Assembly: GCA_028023455.1 (NCBI GenBank)
Contig: JAQFVV010000072.1
Span: forward strand, 5,362,082-5,426,081
Source of the DNA: Epiperipatus broadwayi
Lineage: Eukaryota > Onychophora > Udeonychophora > Euonychophora > Peripatidae
DNA: 64,000 nucleotides
Direction of reading: 5' to 3'
Positions 1 to 10,514 of this stretch are shown here, one piece after another. Each line of letters starts with the position of its first letter. The stretch's first letter is position 1. The notes under the pieces were generated by a model. It was not told the DNA's origin. It saw only the letters and a list, made by a program, of their open reading frames with translations, and did no database searches. The translations under genes and the position numbers were made by a program.

Positions 1-1280
1 ATTTTCAAACAATTTACTATTTCTACACACAATTTTATAAGAAGATAATTTAAATGGCAAAGAAATAAAATCATATTTTTCTTTAACCTTTACATCCTTA
101 CGAATATTACTATTAAATAAAATACTTTTAACAAATTTATCAGAGTATCCAACACTCAAATAATCTTTATAAAATTGATATTTCTGAAACAAAGCTACCC
201 CACTAGAATTATTTAATTTAATATTTCTATGACAATAATTCCTTAAAGCAGCTACTTTATGAGATACAGACTGATAGCTATCAGGTTTAATTATAGATCT
301 TAATTCTTTACTTTTAACTAAATGACTGCACAATAAACAATTAGTTTCTATATTTCTAATCACCAAAAGATCTAGAAATTTTAACTTACCAAAATCTAAC
401 CTCCCTCCTTCTAACACAAATTTTATAGAAGGATCAAAACAATTAAACTCATTTACAAATTCCTTCAATTTATCATTCTCAACTACAAATAAACAATCAT
501 CAACATATCTGACAAATAATTTTACATATAAACAATTCTTTTTAATAATAATTTCCTCTTCCATAAAACTAATATAAACTGAACATACTAAAGGAGAAAT
601 AATATAACCTATTATCCACCCTTCCTTAATCTTATAAAAATTACCTTTATAAGTAAAATACATAGAATCTTCCAATAACAAAAGCAAATCTTTAATTACC
701 TTAATTTTATTTTTTGATAAAGAACTTTTCTTAATCAATACAGACAAAAGAACATCAATACTGCTTAGCCTATTAACAGACTGATACATATTTTCAATAT
801 CTAAACTTCCAAATACCCAATTACTTTCCATTTTAAAATTATTAATCTTATCAAAAGCCTCAAAAGAAGAAGAAACTGTGTGCTGACCAAAATCAACAAA
901 TTGTTTTAAAAAATTATTCAAGAATCTAGAAATACCCTCTACAACACTACCTGTAAAATCAAAAATAAATCTTAAAGGAAAACCATCTTTATGAGTTTTA
1001 ATATTCACACACATCTTAGCTGATGTAAAATCATTAGGATAGCATTTAAATAATCTACTCTATTGAAAATTTTTAAATTAACCATTTTCTTCATAATATC
1101 TATCAATTTTCTTTTAATCAAATTACCTGGTTTTTATCTAACAACATATATTTACCATTATTTAATTCTCTATCCATTTTCTCTTGGAATTCATCTCCTT
1201 TCATAATAACAAACCTACCAGCTTTGTCTTCACAAGAAATTATTACATCATTAGCAATTAACCTATTTTTAAGATGTTTA
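1..1280 (-). pseudogene. Penelope-like element fragment, left arm of palindrome
   Basis: This is a minus-strand copy of the reverse transcriptase part of a Penelope-like retroelement, cut by the window start. It is the reverse complement of 1394-2673 with no indel that I could find: position 1 pairs with 2673 and 1280 with 1394. Segments I compared by eye showed only isolated transition-type mismatches, for example near 12, 47, 439 and 1231. It contains the same premature stop and frameshifts as the plus-strand arm, so it is not an intact gene. PLEs are known to form inverted and tandem dimers, and a fold-back assembly artefact must also be considered. Homology is certain; the origin of the arrangement is open. 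Confidence 0.85.
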
Positions 1281-2673
1281 ATCTCAGCAGGATTAATAAC
1301 AATTTTTTTTTTCCTTTTTAAACTTTTATTCAAAATCGATTGAATACCAACTTTCTGCTCATCACTCAAATTACTAGATTCAATAGACAAAATTAAACAT
1401 CTTAAAAATAGGTTAATTGCTAATGATGTAATAATTTCTCGTGAAGACAAAGCTGGTAGGTTTGTTATTATGAAAGGAGATGAATTCCAAGAGAAAATGG
1501 ATAGAGAATTAAATAATGGCAAATATATGTTGTTAGATAAAAACCAGGTAATTTGATTAAAAGAAAATTGATAGATATTATGAAGAAAATGGTTAATTTA
1601 AAAATTTTCAATAGAGTAGATTATTTAAATGCTATCCTAATGATTTTACATCAGCTAAGATGTGTGTGAATATTAAAACTCATAAAGATGGTTTTCCTTT
1701 AAGATTTATTTTTGATTTTACAGGTAGTGTTGTAGAGGGTATTTCTAGATTCTTGAATAATTTTTTAAAACAATTTGTTGATTTTGGTCAGCACACAGTT
1801 TCTTCTTCTTTTGAGGCTTTTGATAAGATTAATAATTTTAAAATGGAAAGTAATTGGGTATTTGGAAGTTTAGATATTGAAAATATGTATCAGTCTGTTA
1901 ATAGGCTAAGCAGTATTGATGTTCTTTTGTCTGTATTGATTAAGAAAAGTTCTTTATCAAAAAATAAAATTAAGGTAATTAAAGATTTGTTTTTGTTATT
2001 GGAAGATTCTATGTATTTTACTTATAAAGGTAATTTTTATAAGATTAAGGAAGGGTGGATAATAGGTTATATTATTTCTCCTTTAGTATGTTCAGTTTAT
2101 ATTAGTTTTATGGAAGAGGAAATTATTATTAAAAAGAATTGTTTATATGTAAAATTATTTGTCAGATATGTTGATGATTGTTTATTTGTAGTTGAGAATG
2201 ATAAATTGAAGGAATTTGTAAATGAGTTTAATTGTTTCGATCCTTCTATAAAATTTGTGTTAGAAGGAGGGAGGTTAGATTTTGGTAAGTTAAAATTTCT
2301 AGATCTTTTGGTGATTAGAAATATAGAAACTAATTGTTTATTGTGCAGTCATTTAGTTAAAAGTAAAGAATTAAGATCTATAATTAAACCTGATAGCTAT
2401 CAGTCTGTATCTCATAAAGTAGCTGCTTTAAGGAATTATTGTCATAGAAATATTAAATTAAATAATTCTAGTGGGGTAGCTTTGGTTCAGAAATATCAAT
2501 TTTATAAAGATTATTTGAGTGTTGGATATTCTGATAAATTTGTTAAAAGTATTTTATTTAATAGTAATATTTGTAAGGATGTAAAGGTTAAAGAAAAATA
2601 TGATTTTATTTCTTTGCCATTTAAATTGTCTTCTTATAAAATTGTGTGTAGAAATAGTAAATTGTTTGGAAAT
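1..2673. repeat. Large near-perfect palindrome (two 1280-bp arms)
   Basis: Arms 1-1280 and 1394-2673 are inverted copies around a 113-bp unique spacer (1281-1393). The pairing sum stays constant (i + j = 2674) at both ends, so there is no length drift. The left boundary is the window edge, so the true arm may be longer. The right arm stops matching only because the left arm runs out. Confidence 0.9.
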
Positions 2674-3063
2674 AAGTGGATTGCTTGGAAAAGGGGTGTT
2701 ACATTAAATAATTTATTAAATAATACAAAAGAAGTTTTTGATAGAAAGACTATTCCTGGTGTAGTATATTTTATTCCTTGTTTATTTTGTAAGAAGGTTT
2801 ACATAGGTCAGAGTAGTTTGAGTTTAAATGAAAGAATAAAGGTTCATAAAAGTAGAGTCAAAAATAGATATCTTAGTTCTGCTTTGTATGTCCATGAAAA
2901 AGATACAGGCCACACTATTGATTTTGATGAAGCTAAGGTTGTCTTCTTTGAGAGAAATGAAATCAAAAGAAGAATTAAAGAGTCTTTATTATTGAAAATT
3001 TATTATTCTGAAGCAATTAACTTATTTAAAAGTTCTTTAATATTAAGGGTGGATGGGAAGTGA
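1395..3063 (+). pseudogene. Penelope-like element reverse transcriptase with GIY-YIG endonuclease, frameshifted
   Basis: The longest open stretch is 1660-3063 (467 codons). From its first ATG, the RT fingers motif (KTHKDG, PLR) is near residues 7-15. Motif A (LDIENMY) is followed by the motif C catalytic box YVDD at residues 170-173 and then the FLDLLV block. The C-terminal GIY-YIG nuclease has GVVY at about 367-370, a CxxC pair and YIG at 381-383, with later Arg and Glu candidates; the CxxC between the two halves is typical of PLE nucleases. Motif B reads GYIISPL where GSPLSP-like sequence is usual. The upstream domain (DKAGRFVIMK) lies in another frame and ends at a stop near 1554, with a further frame change before 1640. 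The ATG at 1660 is therefore internal, not the native start. PLEs copy RNA by target-primed reverse transcription; this copy looks inactive. Confidence 0.88.
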
Positions 3064-3597
3064 ATGGATTTGTGGGTAGTTTTTAATAGTATATATATTG
3101 TGTAGTTTTTTTTGTAGTTCTTTACACTTGAGAAGTCTGCTTATAGCAGTGAAACCTTAGGCTGTGTTTTAATATTATTTTTATGCTGGTTGGGTTTAAT
3201 TTTAGATTTGGGGTAGTTTTGATTTTATATTGACTAGTTTAGCTTTATGCTTGTAATGTTTAGATATTTATAAATAACTGCTACAATTAAATTTTAAAAT
3301 AATGCTTTAATCAAATAACAAATTAGAAAAAAAAGTTGACAAAGAAGTTTAAAATATAAAAAAATCATGTTGGACATATCTCAGGATGGGTTTATTCCTT
3401 TTGTTCCTAACCTTATACAAGAAACTACAAGAAAAAAAAATTCTTCATAAATATATACACAATGTGCGGCAAAAATCACTTGTTAATTATATATAGTTAC
3501 TTAATTATAGATATTATTAATGAGAGGAAGAGAGAAAAAATTATGAAGAGTTTACAAATTACTTCTGGTATGAAATTGGTGCAACATATTGAAAATA
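3064..3597 (+). mobile_element. Probable 3' trailer of the Penelope-like element and AT-rich flank
   Basis: Non-coding sequence follows the GIY-YIG stop codon. It contains a hairpin motif at 3128-3160 (separate entry) and AT-rich sequence. The 3' end of the element is not defined. A 67-codon open frame at 3462-3665 overlaps the SINE end and has no recognisable content. Confidence 0.4.
3128..3160 (+). other. PLE-trailer hairpin resembling a hammerhead core
   Basis: The string TTGAGAAG is followed by a CTGC/GCAG stem with a 5-nt loop, then TGAAACC. This has the order UGANRA, stem II, GAAA seen in hammerhead ribozymes, which are known from PLE terminal repeats. The core is degenerate: C3 is T and G8 is A, and no cleavage strand was found. 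I infer a decayed ribozyme-type hairpin. Confidence 0.35.
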
Positions 3598-3726
3598 TTT
3601 TTCTGAAAGTTTGTGATGATGATGTTCTAGCTGTATTTTTATATTGGACTATTTCCGTCATCTAATATGTGTGTTGAATGTCTTTAGAAAAGTTTAATTT
3701 TTTTAGGTGAATATTCCAAATACATT

Positions 3727-4257
3727 CAACTGTTAGCAATATCACAACAAACAGGTTAGTATATGCACTAACTGTTAGTAATATCACAGCAAACAACTGT
3801 TAGTAATATCATAGCGAACAACTGTTAGTAATATCACAGCAAACAACTGTTAGTAATATCATGCAAACAGTTTAGTATATGCACCCACTGTTAGTAATAT
3901 CACAGCAAACAAGTTAGTATATGCACCAACTGTTAGTAATATCACAGCAAACAACTGTTAGTAATATCATGCAAACAGGTTAGTATATGCACTAACTGTT
4001 AGTAATATCACAGCAAACAACTGTTAGTAATATCATAGCAAACAACTGTTAGTAATATCACAGCAAACAACTGTTAGTAATATCATGCAAACAGGTTAGT
4101 ATATGCACCAACTGTTAGTAATATCACAGCAAACAAGTTAGTGTATGCACCAACTGTTAGTAATATCACAGCAAACAACTGTTAGTAATATCATGCAAAC
4201 AGGTTAGTATATGCACTAACTGTTAGTAATATCACAGCAAACAGGTTAGTATATGCA
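3727..4257. repeat. Two-unit minisatellite grown inside an S2 SINE
   Basis: The array is built from about sixteen A units of 23-25 bp (AACTGTTAGTAATATCACAG + CAAAC) and about eight B units of about 17-18 bp (AGGTTAGTATATGCAC). Some A units end in a shortened CATGCAAAC form, and all four of these I counted sit directly before a B unit, giving a higher-order pattern. Single A and B units occur in the SINE copies at 17.85 kb and 18.36 kb, so the array arose by expansion of SINE sequence. Confidence 0.9.
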
Positions 4258-4304
4258 CAACGTTTCAAGAGGTATTTTGCTCCCCTCTTCTTCAGGTGTT
4301 ACTA
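4258..4304 (-). other. Hammerhead-like hairpin core of S2 SINE (best-preserved copy)
   Basis: On the minus strand the sequence reads CCTGAAGAAGAGGGG, a loop, CCTCTTGAAACGTTG. CTGAAGA matches the hammerhead consensus CUGANGA exactly, AGAGG pairs with CCTCT as stem II, and GAAA follows. The cleavage strand (stem III 3' side, UH, stem I 3' side) could not be placed convincingly. The other two copies have TTGAAGA and a damaged GAAA region. Confidence 0.45.
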
Positions 4305-4619
4305 GCCTGACCAGTGACAGTACTAGCATGGGATTCGAACCTGGGTCCTTAGATTCTTGATTATTGAATTTTAAGGTAACGCTCTAACCGACAGAGCCAT
4401 CCTAATTAAGGATAATTTTTAAGATTTTATAAAGTATACTTTTAGTCAAACTTTTACCTGTTTTCACTATTTAGTATTATCCTTTGGTATTACTTTCATG
4501 ATGGATGATATAGTTTTCAGTACACTTTTGACTGCATTAAAAATAATCTTTAAGCTTTCGATATTGTCCATACAATAATTTTATACTGTAGTTTTGATGA
4601 ATTTTATTGTTTACCTTTT

Positions 4620-4740
4620 CACGACATTAATTTTATATTTATAATTTTTCTGAATTTCAATTTATCCACACTTTTTCAACTGGTAGATTTAAGGATAAGT
4701 CAAAATTCAGAAAAATTATGGATATAAAATTAATGACGTG
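4620..4740. repeat. Inverted repeat, about 46-bp arms
   Basis: Arms 4620-4665 and 4692-4740 are imperfect inverted copies (CACGACATTAATTTTATA against TATAAAATTAATGACGTG) with a loop of about 26 bp. It looks like a small fold-back element. Confidence 0.6.
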
Positions 4741-4764
4741 AGAAATGCTTCTTTTAGTGATAAA

Positions 4765-4880
4765 TGCCCTGTATGGCTTAGTGTAGCAGTAAAGGGTCCA
4801 ACTTGGGATTAGAGGTCCTACGATTAATTCTGCTGCTAGCGGGGCTGGGGCTCAAACTTCTTATCTAAGCATTGGCCTTT
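4765..4880 (+). repeat. Possible tRNA-derived SINE relic
   Basis: The segment starting CCTGTATGGCTTAGTG resembles the better-preserved tRNA-like repeat at 42031-42150: a shared CTTGGGAT segment, a GATTAATTCTG stretch where the other has GATCGATTCTG, and a similar order downstream. The match is diverged and was judged by eye. Confidence 0.3.
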
Positions 4881-5940
4881 TTTTTTTGGTTGATAGTTGA
4901 GGTGTTAATTCTAGAACATATTTTTTCTCATAGGATAAACAACAAGCAGGCCATACAGCATCTTTAAGCTCCATATACAATACTCCATAAATGATGTTTT
5001 CAAATAGACACTAAAACAATTAAGATTTTCATTTAGCATGATTATATATAACATACATAAAGTGAACAAATTTGTCATAGCTCCAATTAAAAGCTCCTTG
5101 AACTTTGCTTAGTGGTAGATTGATAAACTCAAGACTAAAGGTTTCTGGGTAAATTATTAAATGAGTAAACAATAAAAGAACAGTAATCTCAATTTCAGTA
5201 AATGTATTGGACTTGTTGTATGCAATTTGCCAACTGAGTGTTTGAAAGACACAGGTTTTTCCAAACAATTGCCGATGTATTTTTTTATTATTATAAGAAA
5301 ATTTACAATTAATAAATATATAATAATAATAAAAAAAATGTATATGTTTTACTCAACATTTTTTAAATGCTAAAGATAAAAAAAATATTTTTAATAAACA
5401 GTCTGATGTAAGGCAAAGGTCTCTTTAATGAAGGAAGTACTCACAAGATTTGCCAATGATTTGCTGGTGAGAATTTGAGCAGTTCGCCATTCTAAGGATA
5501 TCTAAATATTCATTTATTGATCAATGTTTGATCTTGATTGGGCTGGCTATCGACTAGTTACCTGTAGATTCTAAGCTTCTTGAAAAGAATTTCACTCTGC
5601 CCAGATTTGAATAAGAAAAACGTATTCAATTTTCACCCTGAATAATTTAGTTCAGTGATATAATTGGTAGAATCAAATGCCAGACAATATTCCGAACGAA
5701 ATTGTAATATTAAACAAATAGAATTTTTTTTGATTCAAAATATAAGTAAATTAATTATAAAATAATAATAAAATAAACCAACTATTTTCTTTGCCTTTTT
5801 TGCGTTTTCCTATAGTAAATCTAAACAATATATACTATTTGTTTATTATTTTCAAATTTAAGCTGACCATTTTGAATGGTTTACAATCTATAAATAAATT
5901 AATGTAGATAATTGACAAATATTTGTCTGTGTATATATAT
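4881..5940. other. AT-rich spacer, nothing recognised
   Basis: There is no domain-bearing ORF. A 79-codon minus-strand open frame (5029-5268) has no recognisable motif. The block at 5440-5700 has somewhat higher complexity but I could not assign it. Confidence 0.4.
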
Positions 5941-7968
5941 TGTAACGAGCACAGACGTTCGTTACATTGTTTTTGTTTTTTTTATTATTAAACATGAAAG
6001 TAAATTAAAAAGTTCGCATTTAAAAATTTCTTTAAGAATTAAAAATTGAAATTAAATATCATCTTAAACTCTTATATATTAAATCGCACAGATAATGAAA
6101 AATTATTAAAATAAAAATTTATTAAAGAAAAAGTATTTTAAAACTAAATTTTAAAAAGATTTGGAGATAAAATTATATCTTTAAATTTATCTTTAAATAT
6201 ATTTTTGATTTGGAAAACAGGTTAATTAATCAGAAATGGAAATGATTGTTAATTAGTTAAATGTAAACCAGCCTTGGGCATTTAAAATGTAAAAACATCA
6301 GTCAGATAGGAAAACAATAGAAACTTTCAGCAAATGAAATAAATCCATTGGGAAATCGGACCTCAACGAAAAGGATCATCTCATCGATGACGTAATGTTA
6401 AGTCAATCCTTCGAATACGTATAAAAGGAAAATTTGGAAATTATTAATTAGTGAGGAGTTATTGATGATTATTACGATGTAACAGCTAGGTGTTAGTGCT
6501 GAGGGGATTGAAAAAGACGCACAGCTTCAATCCCTTCAGTTCTGCTAAGAAAGGAAGAAAAATGAACCATCGTTTCTACATTGAGGACCAACTACACTAA
6601 AAAATCTCCGGATGGATAAATAAATCGGCCAACAGGATACCAATCTTCGGACGACGTGGGAATTCACGTTCAAACGGCAAGGAATATATGAAGATGAACT
6701 ATTTAAATAACCGTAAGAACTTTAAAATTTATGAACAGTAAATTAAAAACTTTTCCAGATTTAAATGATTGCAATATTGCTTTATCTGACCAACATTATT
6801 TATTAATTAGTTATAATTTTATTTAATGTATTTATTTTGTAAAATCATTTCCATTTATTTATTTTTTGTTCTTTAAGTTTTATTATGATTTTTGTTTTCC
6901 GTTAAATTAATTATAAAAATGTTAAACTTAAGTCGGGCGTGAATGGCTGTATAGATTTGTAAAGTTATATTAGGGGAGGGTAATCTTAGGTTATTTATGT
7001 CGTTGTTAGATTGGGTCAATGGATTGGATATATTGATGTAGTTAGTAGATGTGATCGGAGATTCGCTACTGGCAGAATCGTTTATATATACGCCGCACTC
7101 ACCCGTTTGCCTATGGAAGGAATTATAAGACGGAGAACGCAGTTCCTTTCTATGGAGTTTTTTTTTATTGTTCTTCTCGTTAGATAGATGTAATATTCCT
7201 ATCTGATTGAGAGTCAATGTCTTTTCTTAATTCTTTTGGTGCTGCTGTATTTCGTATTACATTGAATACATCGATGTATCAGATGGATTGATGCCAGTTT
7301 GACTGCGAATTTTAGCCTAAGGTTAAATAGGGATAGAATATTTTAATTTCAATGCAAATCTATGTAGTATTCATACTCGATTCTAAATAAAAATGCATTA
7401 AATTTAAGTTGTTTATAGACACTTGCATGGATTGTTTATCGGTTAACTATGTTTTGCGTTTTCATATTTGATCAAAATATATAGACATTCGATAAATAAT
7501 GATACCTTACGGTGAGTATCTAAAATGTATTTATTCGGATGTCTTTTAAGTTATTGGTGACAATGCAAGTATCTTACGGTGAATACTATTGGGTTACATA
7601 TAAATTTCCCTCCGCAATTGTCAGTAATCAATAATTTTATATTTTGATCGCTTATGTTTACTTTGGAATGTTTTTAACTGTGTAATCTATGTAACCGATC
7701 TATAGCAACTTATTATAACAAGCTTTTATAATCCCATCTGTGCGAACTTAATTAAAATGTAAAATTAGAATGTAATAGTAATTAAAGGTAAATTAAAGTC
7801 AAAAATCAAAGTTAAAAAAATAATGTTAAATGTTAAAATGTAAAACTAATAATAAAATAATTTTAAATCTTATATATATGTGCATAAATAAATGTTTGTA
7901 TGCTAATTACTGGCAGTGGCTTATTTTATTTATTTTTTAATGTTGAAATCTAATTAGATAAGATATGA
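5941..7968. other. Higher-complexity unassigned region, possible solo LTR or promoter
   Basis: The region opens with TGTAACGA, and TCGTTACA follows within 30 bp, forming a short inverted repeat reminiscent of LTR starts. Base composition rises between about 6330 and 7650, and a TATA-like motif lies at 6420. The minus-strand open frame 6873-7217 (114 codons) has no recognised domain. No pol domain, tRNA primer site or second LTR was found, so LTR identity is only a guess. Confidence 0.25.
6420..6428 (+). promoter_or_regulatory. TATA-box-like motif
   Basis: TATAAAAGG sits in a relatively GC-richer stretch just after a CRE-like TGACGTAA at 6389. Downstream sequence has no identifiable coding exon. 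In AT-rich DNA such motifs arise by chance, so support is weak. Confidence 0.2.
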
Positions 7969-8157
7969 TATTATTAAATCTCTGCTACTCCCTGAGCTAG
8001 TGACATGGGCTAACGACCGGATGCAAAAAAAAAAAAAAAAAATTTTTTTTTTTGACTTACGTATCTGCCTACTTTATAAATTTTTCTAGGTTCAAATGCC
8101 TAGATGGCGCCCCGTAGTGCAGATTACGTTAAGTCCCACTTTCTCCGGATTGTTACA
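7969..8157 (+). repeat. R5 dispersed repeat, copy A
   Basis: This shares an ordered series of blocks with 34979-35141: CTAGTG, GGGCTAACG, GTATCTGCCTACT, TATAAATTTTTC, TGGCGCC/TGGCACC and CAGAT. It contains GGTTCAAATGCC, which resembles a pol III B box, and an upstream A-box-like GAGCTAGTGACATGG. A poly(A)/poly(T) run interrupts it at 8025-8052. It may be a tRNA-derived SINE. Confidence 0.5.
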
Positions 8158-8162
8158 ATATA

Positions 8163-8560
8163 TATGATCACTAGATGGAGCTTACCAATAGCTCCTAACA
8201 AGCTTTTGTTTACATAAATGCTGAGAGGGATAGAATTCAATATCTCTTTCGTTGTCTCCACCTCCAGACCAGCTAGTTTCAAGCTAGTTGGCTCTCAGTG
8301 AAGGGTAGAGAAACTAGAAATTTCTAGTCCCTACCCTTCACTGACGTGAGCCAACTAGCTTGAAACGAACTGGTCTGGAGGTGGAGAAAACTAGATCTAG
8401 TTTCTAGTCTCCTTACCCTTCACTAACATGAGCCAACTAGCTCGAAATCAACTGGTCTGGAGGTGGAGACAATGAAAGAGATATTGAATTCTATCTCTCT
8501 GTGTTTATGTAAACAAAAGCTTGTTAGGAGCTATTGATAAAGCTCCATCTAGTGATCATA
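8163..8560. mobile_element. Fold-back (MITE-like) element with duplicated arm
   Basis: The ends are TATGATCACTAGATGGAGCT and its reverse complement. The left arm runs to about 8312. The right side holds two successive versions of the inner arm (about 8330-8395 and 8400-8470) before the outer right arm. A central AACTAGAAATTTCTAGT palindrome marks the turn. No ORF is present, so the element is non-autonomous. Flanking TA dinucleotides might be the target duplication but cannot be proven. Confidence 0.75.
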
Positions 8561-9439
8561 AAATGCAAGCTAAAAGCAAGTTACGAAATTTATAACTTGT
8601 TTTGTTTATCATATATGTAATACTTCATGTTTGTACTTCTGAATAAGCTATGGGATAGTCAATACTATTAACTTAGATTTTAAAATTATAGATTGTCTAT
8701 ATTAAGCACCTTTGAATGGTATTTATTATTGAAATTAATTATAAAATTACTATCCGTAATTTTTGTAAAATTATTATAATTTCCAAGAATTATTATAATT
8801 GTATATCATAATTATTAAATGCTATCAATTCAAAAGTGATTCTGCAGATGATATATGTAGCATTGCTTCAAAATGATTTATTGTCTGATTTTTCAGCTGC
8901 TCAAAAGCACATTCACTATTATGATGATAGAGCATTGACCTTATTGCTGGTCATTCTTCTTTTTTTAACTACAAATTTTTACTGTTATTATATCTTTTCC
9001 AAAAAAAATAGATTATCTCATAATGTGACCAAAATTAAACAGATAAATATTTCTGGTTCTTTCTGTTTGAGGAAAACCCAGTATTTTATTGTTTTAAGTA
9101 CTACTGCTTTTCTAATAGATGTAGTTTGATAGTTTTTACAAAGTTGGTACAAATTACACTTCAAATATTGATGTTTTTGTTCATATGCTTTATAATTAAA
9201 ATATTTCTTTATAAAATTTTAAAGTTATACTTCTGTAATGGTTAAATATATTAATGATACCCTACTAATGCTTCATTGTTCTTTGGAACTTGTACATTGG
9301 CAAGTGTCAATCTGGAACTTAAGTTCAATGGATCATGGCTTCACTCTGTTATTTCTAATACTCAAATTTGTCATGAACTCGCTAGCAATAAACCACCTGA
9401 TTATTAATATTATTGTTTTATTAATGTTATTAATAAAGT
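8561..9439. other. AT-rich spacer, no supported gene
   Basis: Two open frames (8836-9129 and 9238-9516, plus strand) are hydrophobic low-complexity translations of AT-rich DNA without a known motif, and the second runs into the hairpin at 9440. I do not call them genes. Confidence 0.4.
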
Positions 9440-9537
9440 ATTTGAAAACCAGGCACTCTTCACAAACCTGGGAGCTTAATTGTAAGTATAGGAGATTTGA
9501 ACTCCCCGGTTTGTGAAGAGTGCCTGGTTTTCAAATA
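9440..9537. repeat. Near-perfect hairpin with R3-related loop
   Basis: Arms of about 31 bp (9440-9470 and 9507-9537; TTTGAAAACCAGGCACTCTT against its complement) enclose a loop with AATTGTAAGTATAGGAGATT. This matches the R3 end region near 38.92 kb. It looks like an inverted junction of R3-type sequence. Confidence 0.65.
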
Positions 9538-9658
9538 TTTACACATCAAGCTTGTATCCTGTCCATCCCTCTTATACTTATTTAAATGGATACGGTCCTA
9601 TACATGAGGGGTCAGAGTGACTTCAGGTCAACATGGGCATGGCAATAATATTAGCATC

Positions 9659-9975
9659 ATCATGGGATTTGAGTTTTCATCATCAGATTTTCAATGATAT
9701 GGATGGTTGAAAAGTTGGAGGTTGGAGTGGATTGAAGCCTGTCCATTAAAGTATGAAGATTTGCTATCTTAATATAAACTGAGCACTGATTATATATATA
9801 TGTGTGGGAGATGATAATCTGGACCAACTGATGAGTGCTGGTTTAGCATGAAATATGTATATTGGTGATTATTTATCTTTTCTATATGTGTATGGTCATG
9901 TGTATCAGTTGCCTGAGATAGTATGGATAGTTAAAGGGTGCTTGAAAATATGAGTTCAAATCCCCTATACTTACT
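9659..9975 (+). repeat. R3 dispersed repeat, full-length-like copy
   Basis: This shares its whole length with the arms at 38917-39700: TCAGATTTTCAATGATATGG, GATTGAAGCCTGTCCATTAA, CTGGACCAACTGATGAGTGC and an end reading GAGTTCAAATCCCC. The last motif resembles a B box, suggesting a tRNA-related 3' module. Confidence 0.75.
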
Positions 9976-10514
9976 TTTAATGTTATTATTGTATAATTCA
10001 ATAGAGTAATTGTAAACAATCAATAAATACTTTTTAAATTCTATTAGAATATTAGTTAAAAATTTAAATAATGTTTATTAAGCATAAGCAAAGATAAATT
10101 GTTCTAAGTTGGTATTAGATTTGAAAATCTAGTGCAGCAATGTTATGTAGTTAGCGTTAAACTATTCTATTGTCTAAGTAATATCCATCGTGATGTAATG
10201 CAATAGTGGAATATCAGATAATGGAACATAAGATTATTAAAATATCATATGGTCATCAATTACTATATACTACTGTATGGAAAGTTTGCTACTGTTTGAA
10301 CATAAAATTCTCAGATGTGGCACTTCTAACTCTTGAATATCTTATGAACTCCCTCTGGTTTTGGGTAGTCATATAGCATCAGACTCTGAAGCATAAGTTA
10401 CTTGGATTGTTTCCGATTCTGGCATTTCCAATGCTCAAATTTCTTATGAATTCGATAATTTAATAGCAGTATTATTGCTATAGTTCTTAAGTTGTGCATG
10501 ATTAGATATAATAT
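9976..10514. other. AT-rich spacer
   Basis: I saw no ORF with recognisable content and no repeat match to other parts of the window. Confidence 0.4.

Larger units (their letters stand above)
3598..4404 (-). mobile_element. S2 tRNA-derived SINE, copy 1, with internal minisatellite
   Basis: Read on the minus strand, the element begins with a tRNA-like head containing an A-box-like region (GGATGGCTCTGTCGGTTAGA) and a B box (GGTTCGAATCC). A body hairpin (CCTGAAGAAGAGG ... CTTGAAACG) follows, and then a tail matching the two copies near 18 kb. Compared with those copies, about 0.5 kb is inserted between the hairpin and the tail; this is the minisatellite at 3727-4257. No target-site duplication was identified. 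Confidence 0.8.

Noticed and set aside
1118-1522. 134-codon minus-strand ORF across the palindrome centre
   Set aside because: It runs from antisense PLE sequence through the spacer into PLE sense sequence; a by-product of the inverted arrangement.
3727-4257. CRISPR-like regular repeats
   Set aside because: Repeats are contiguous without unique spacers, belong to a SINE, and the window is animal DNA. It is a minisatellite.
6873-7217. 114-codon minus-strand ORF as a gene
   Set aside because: No domain, no paralogue in the window and no supporting splice or promoter signals on that strand; listed only as unassigned.
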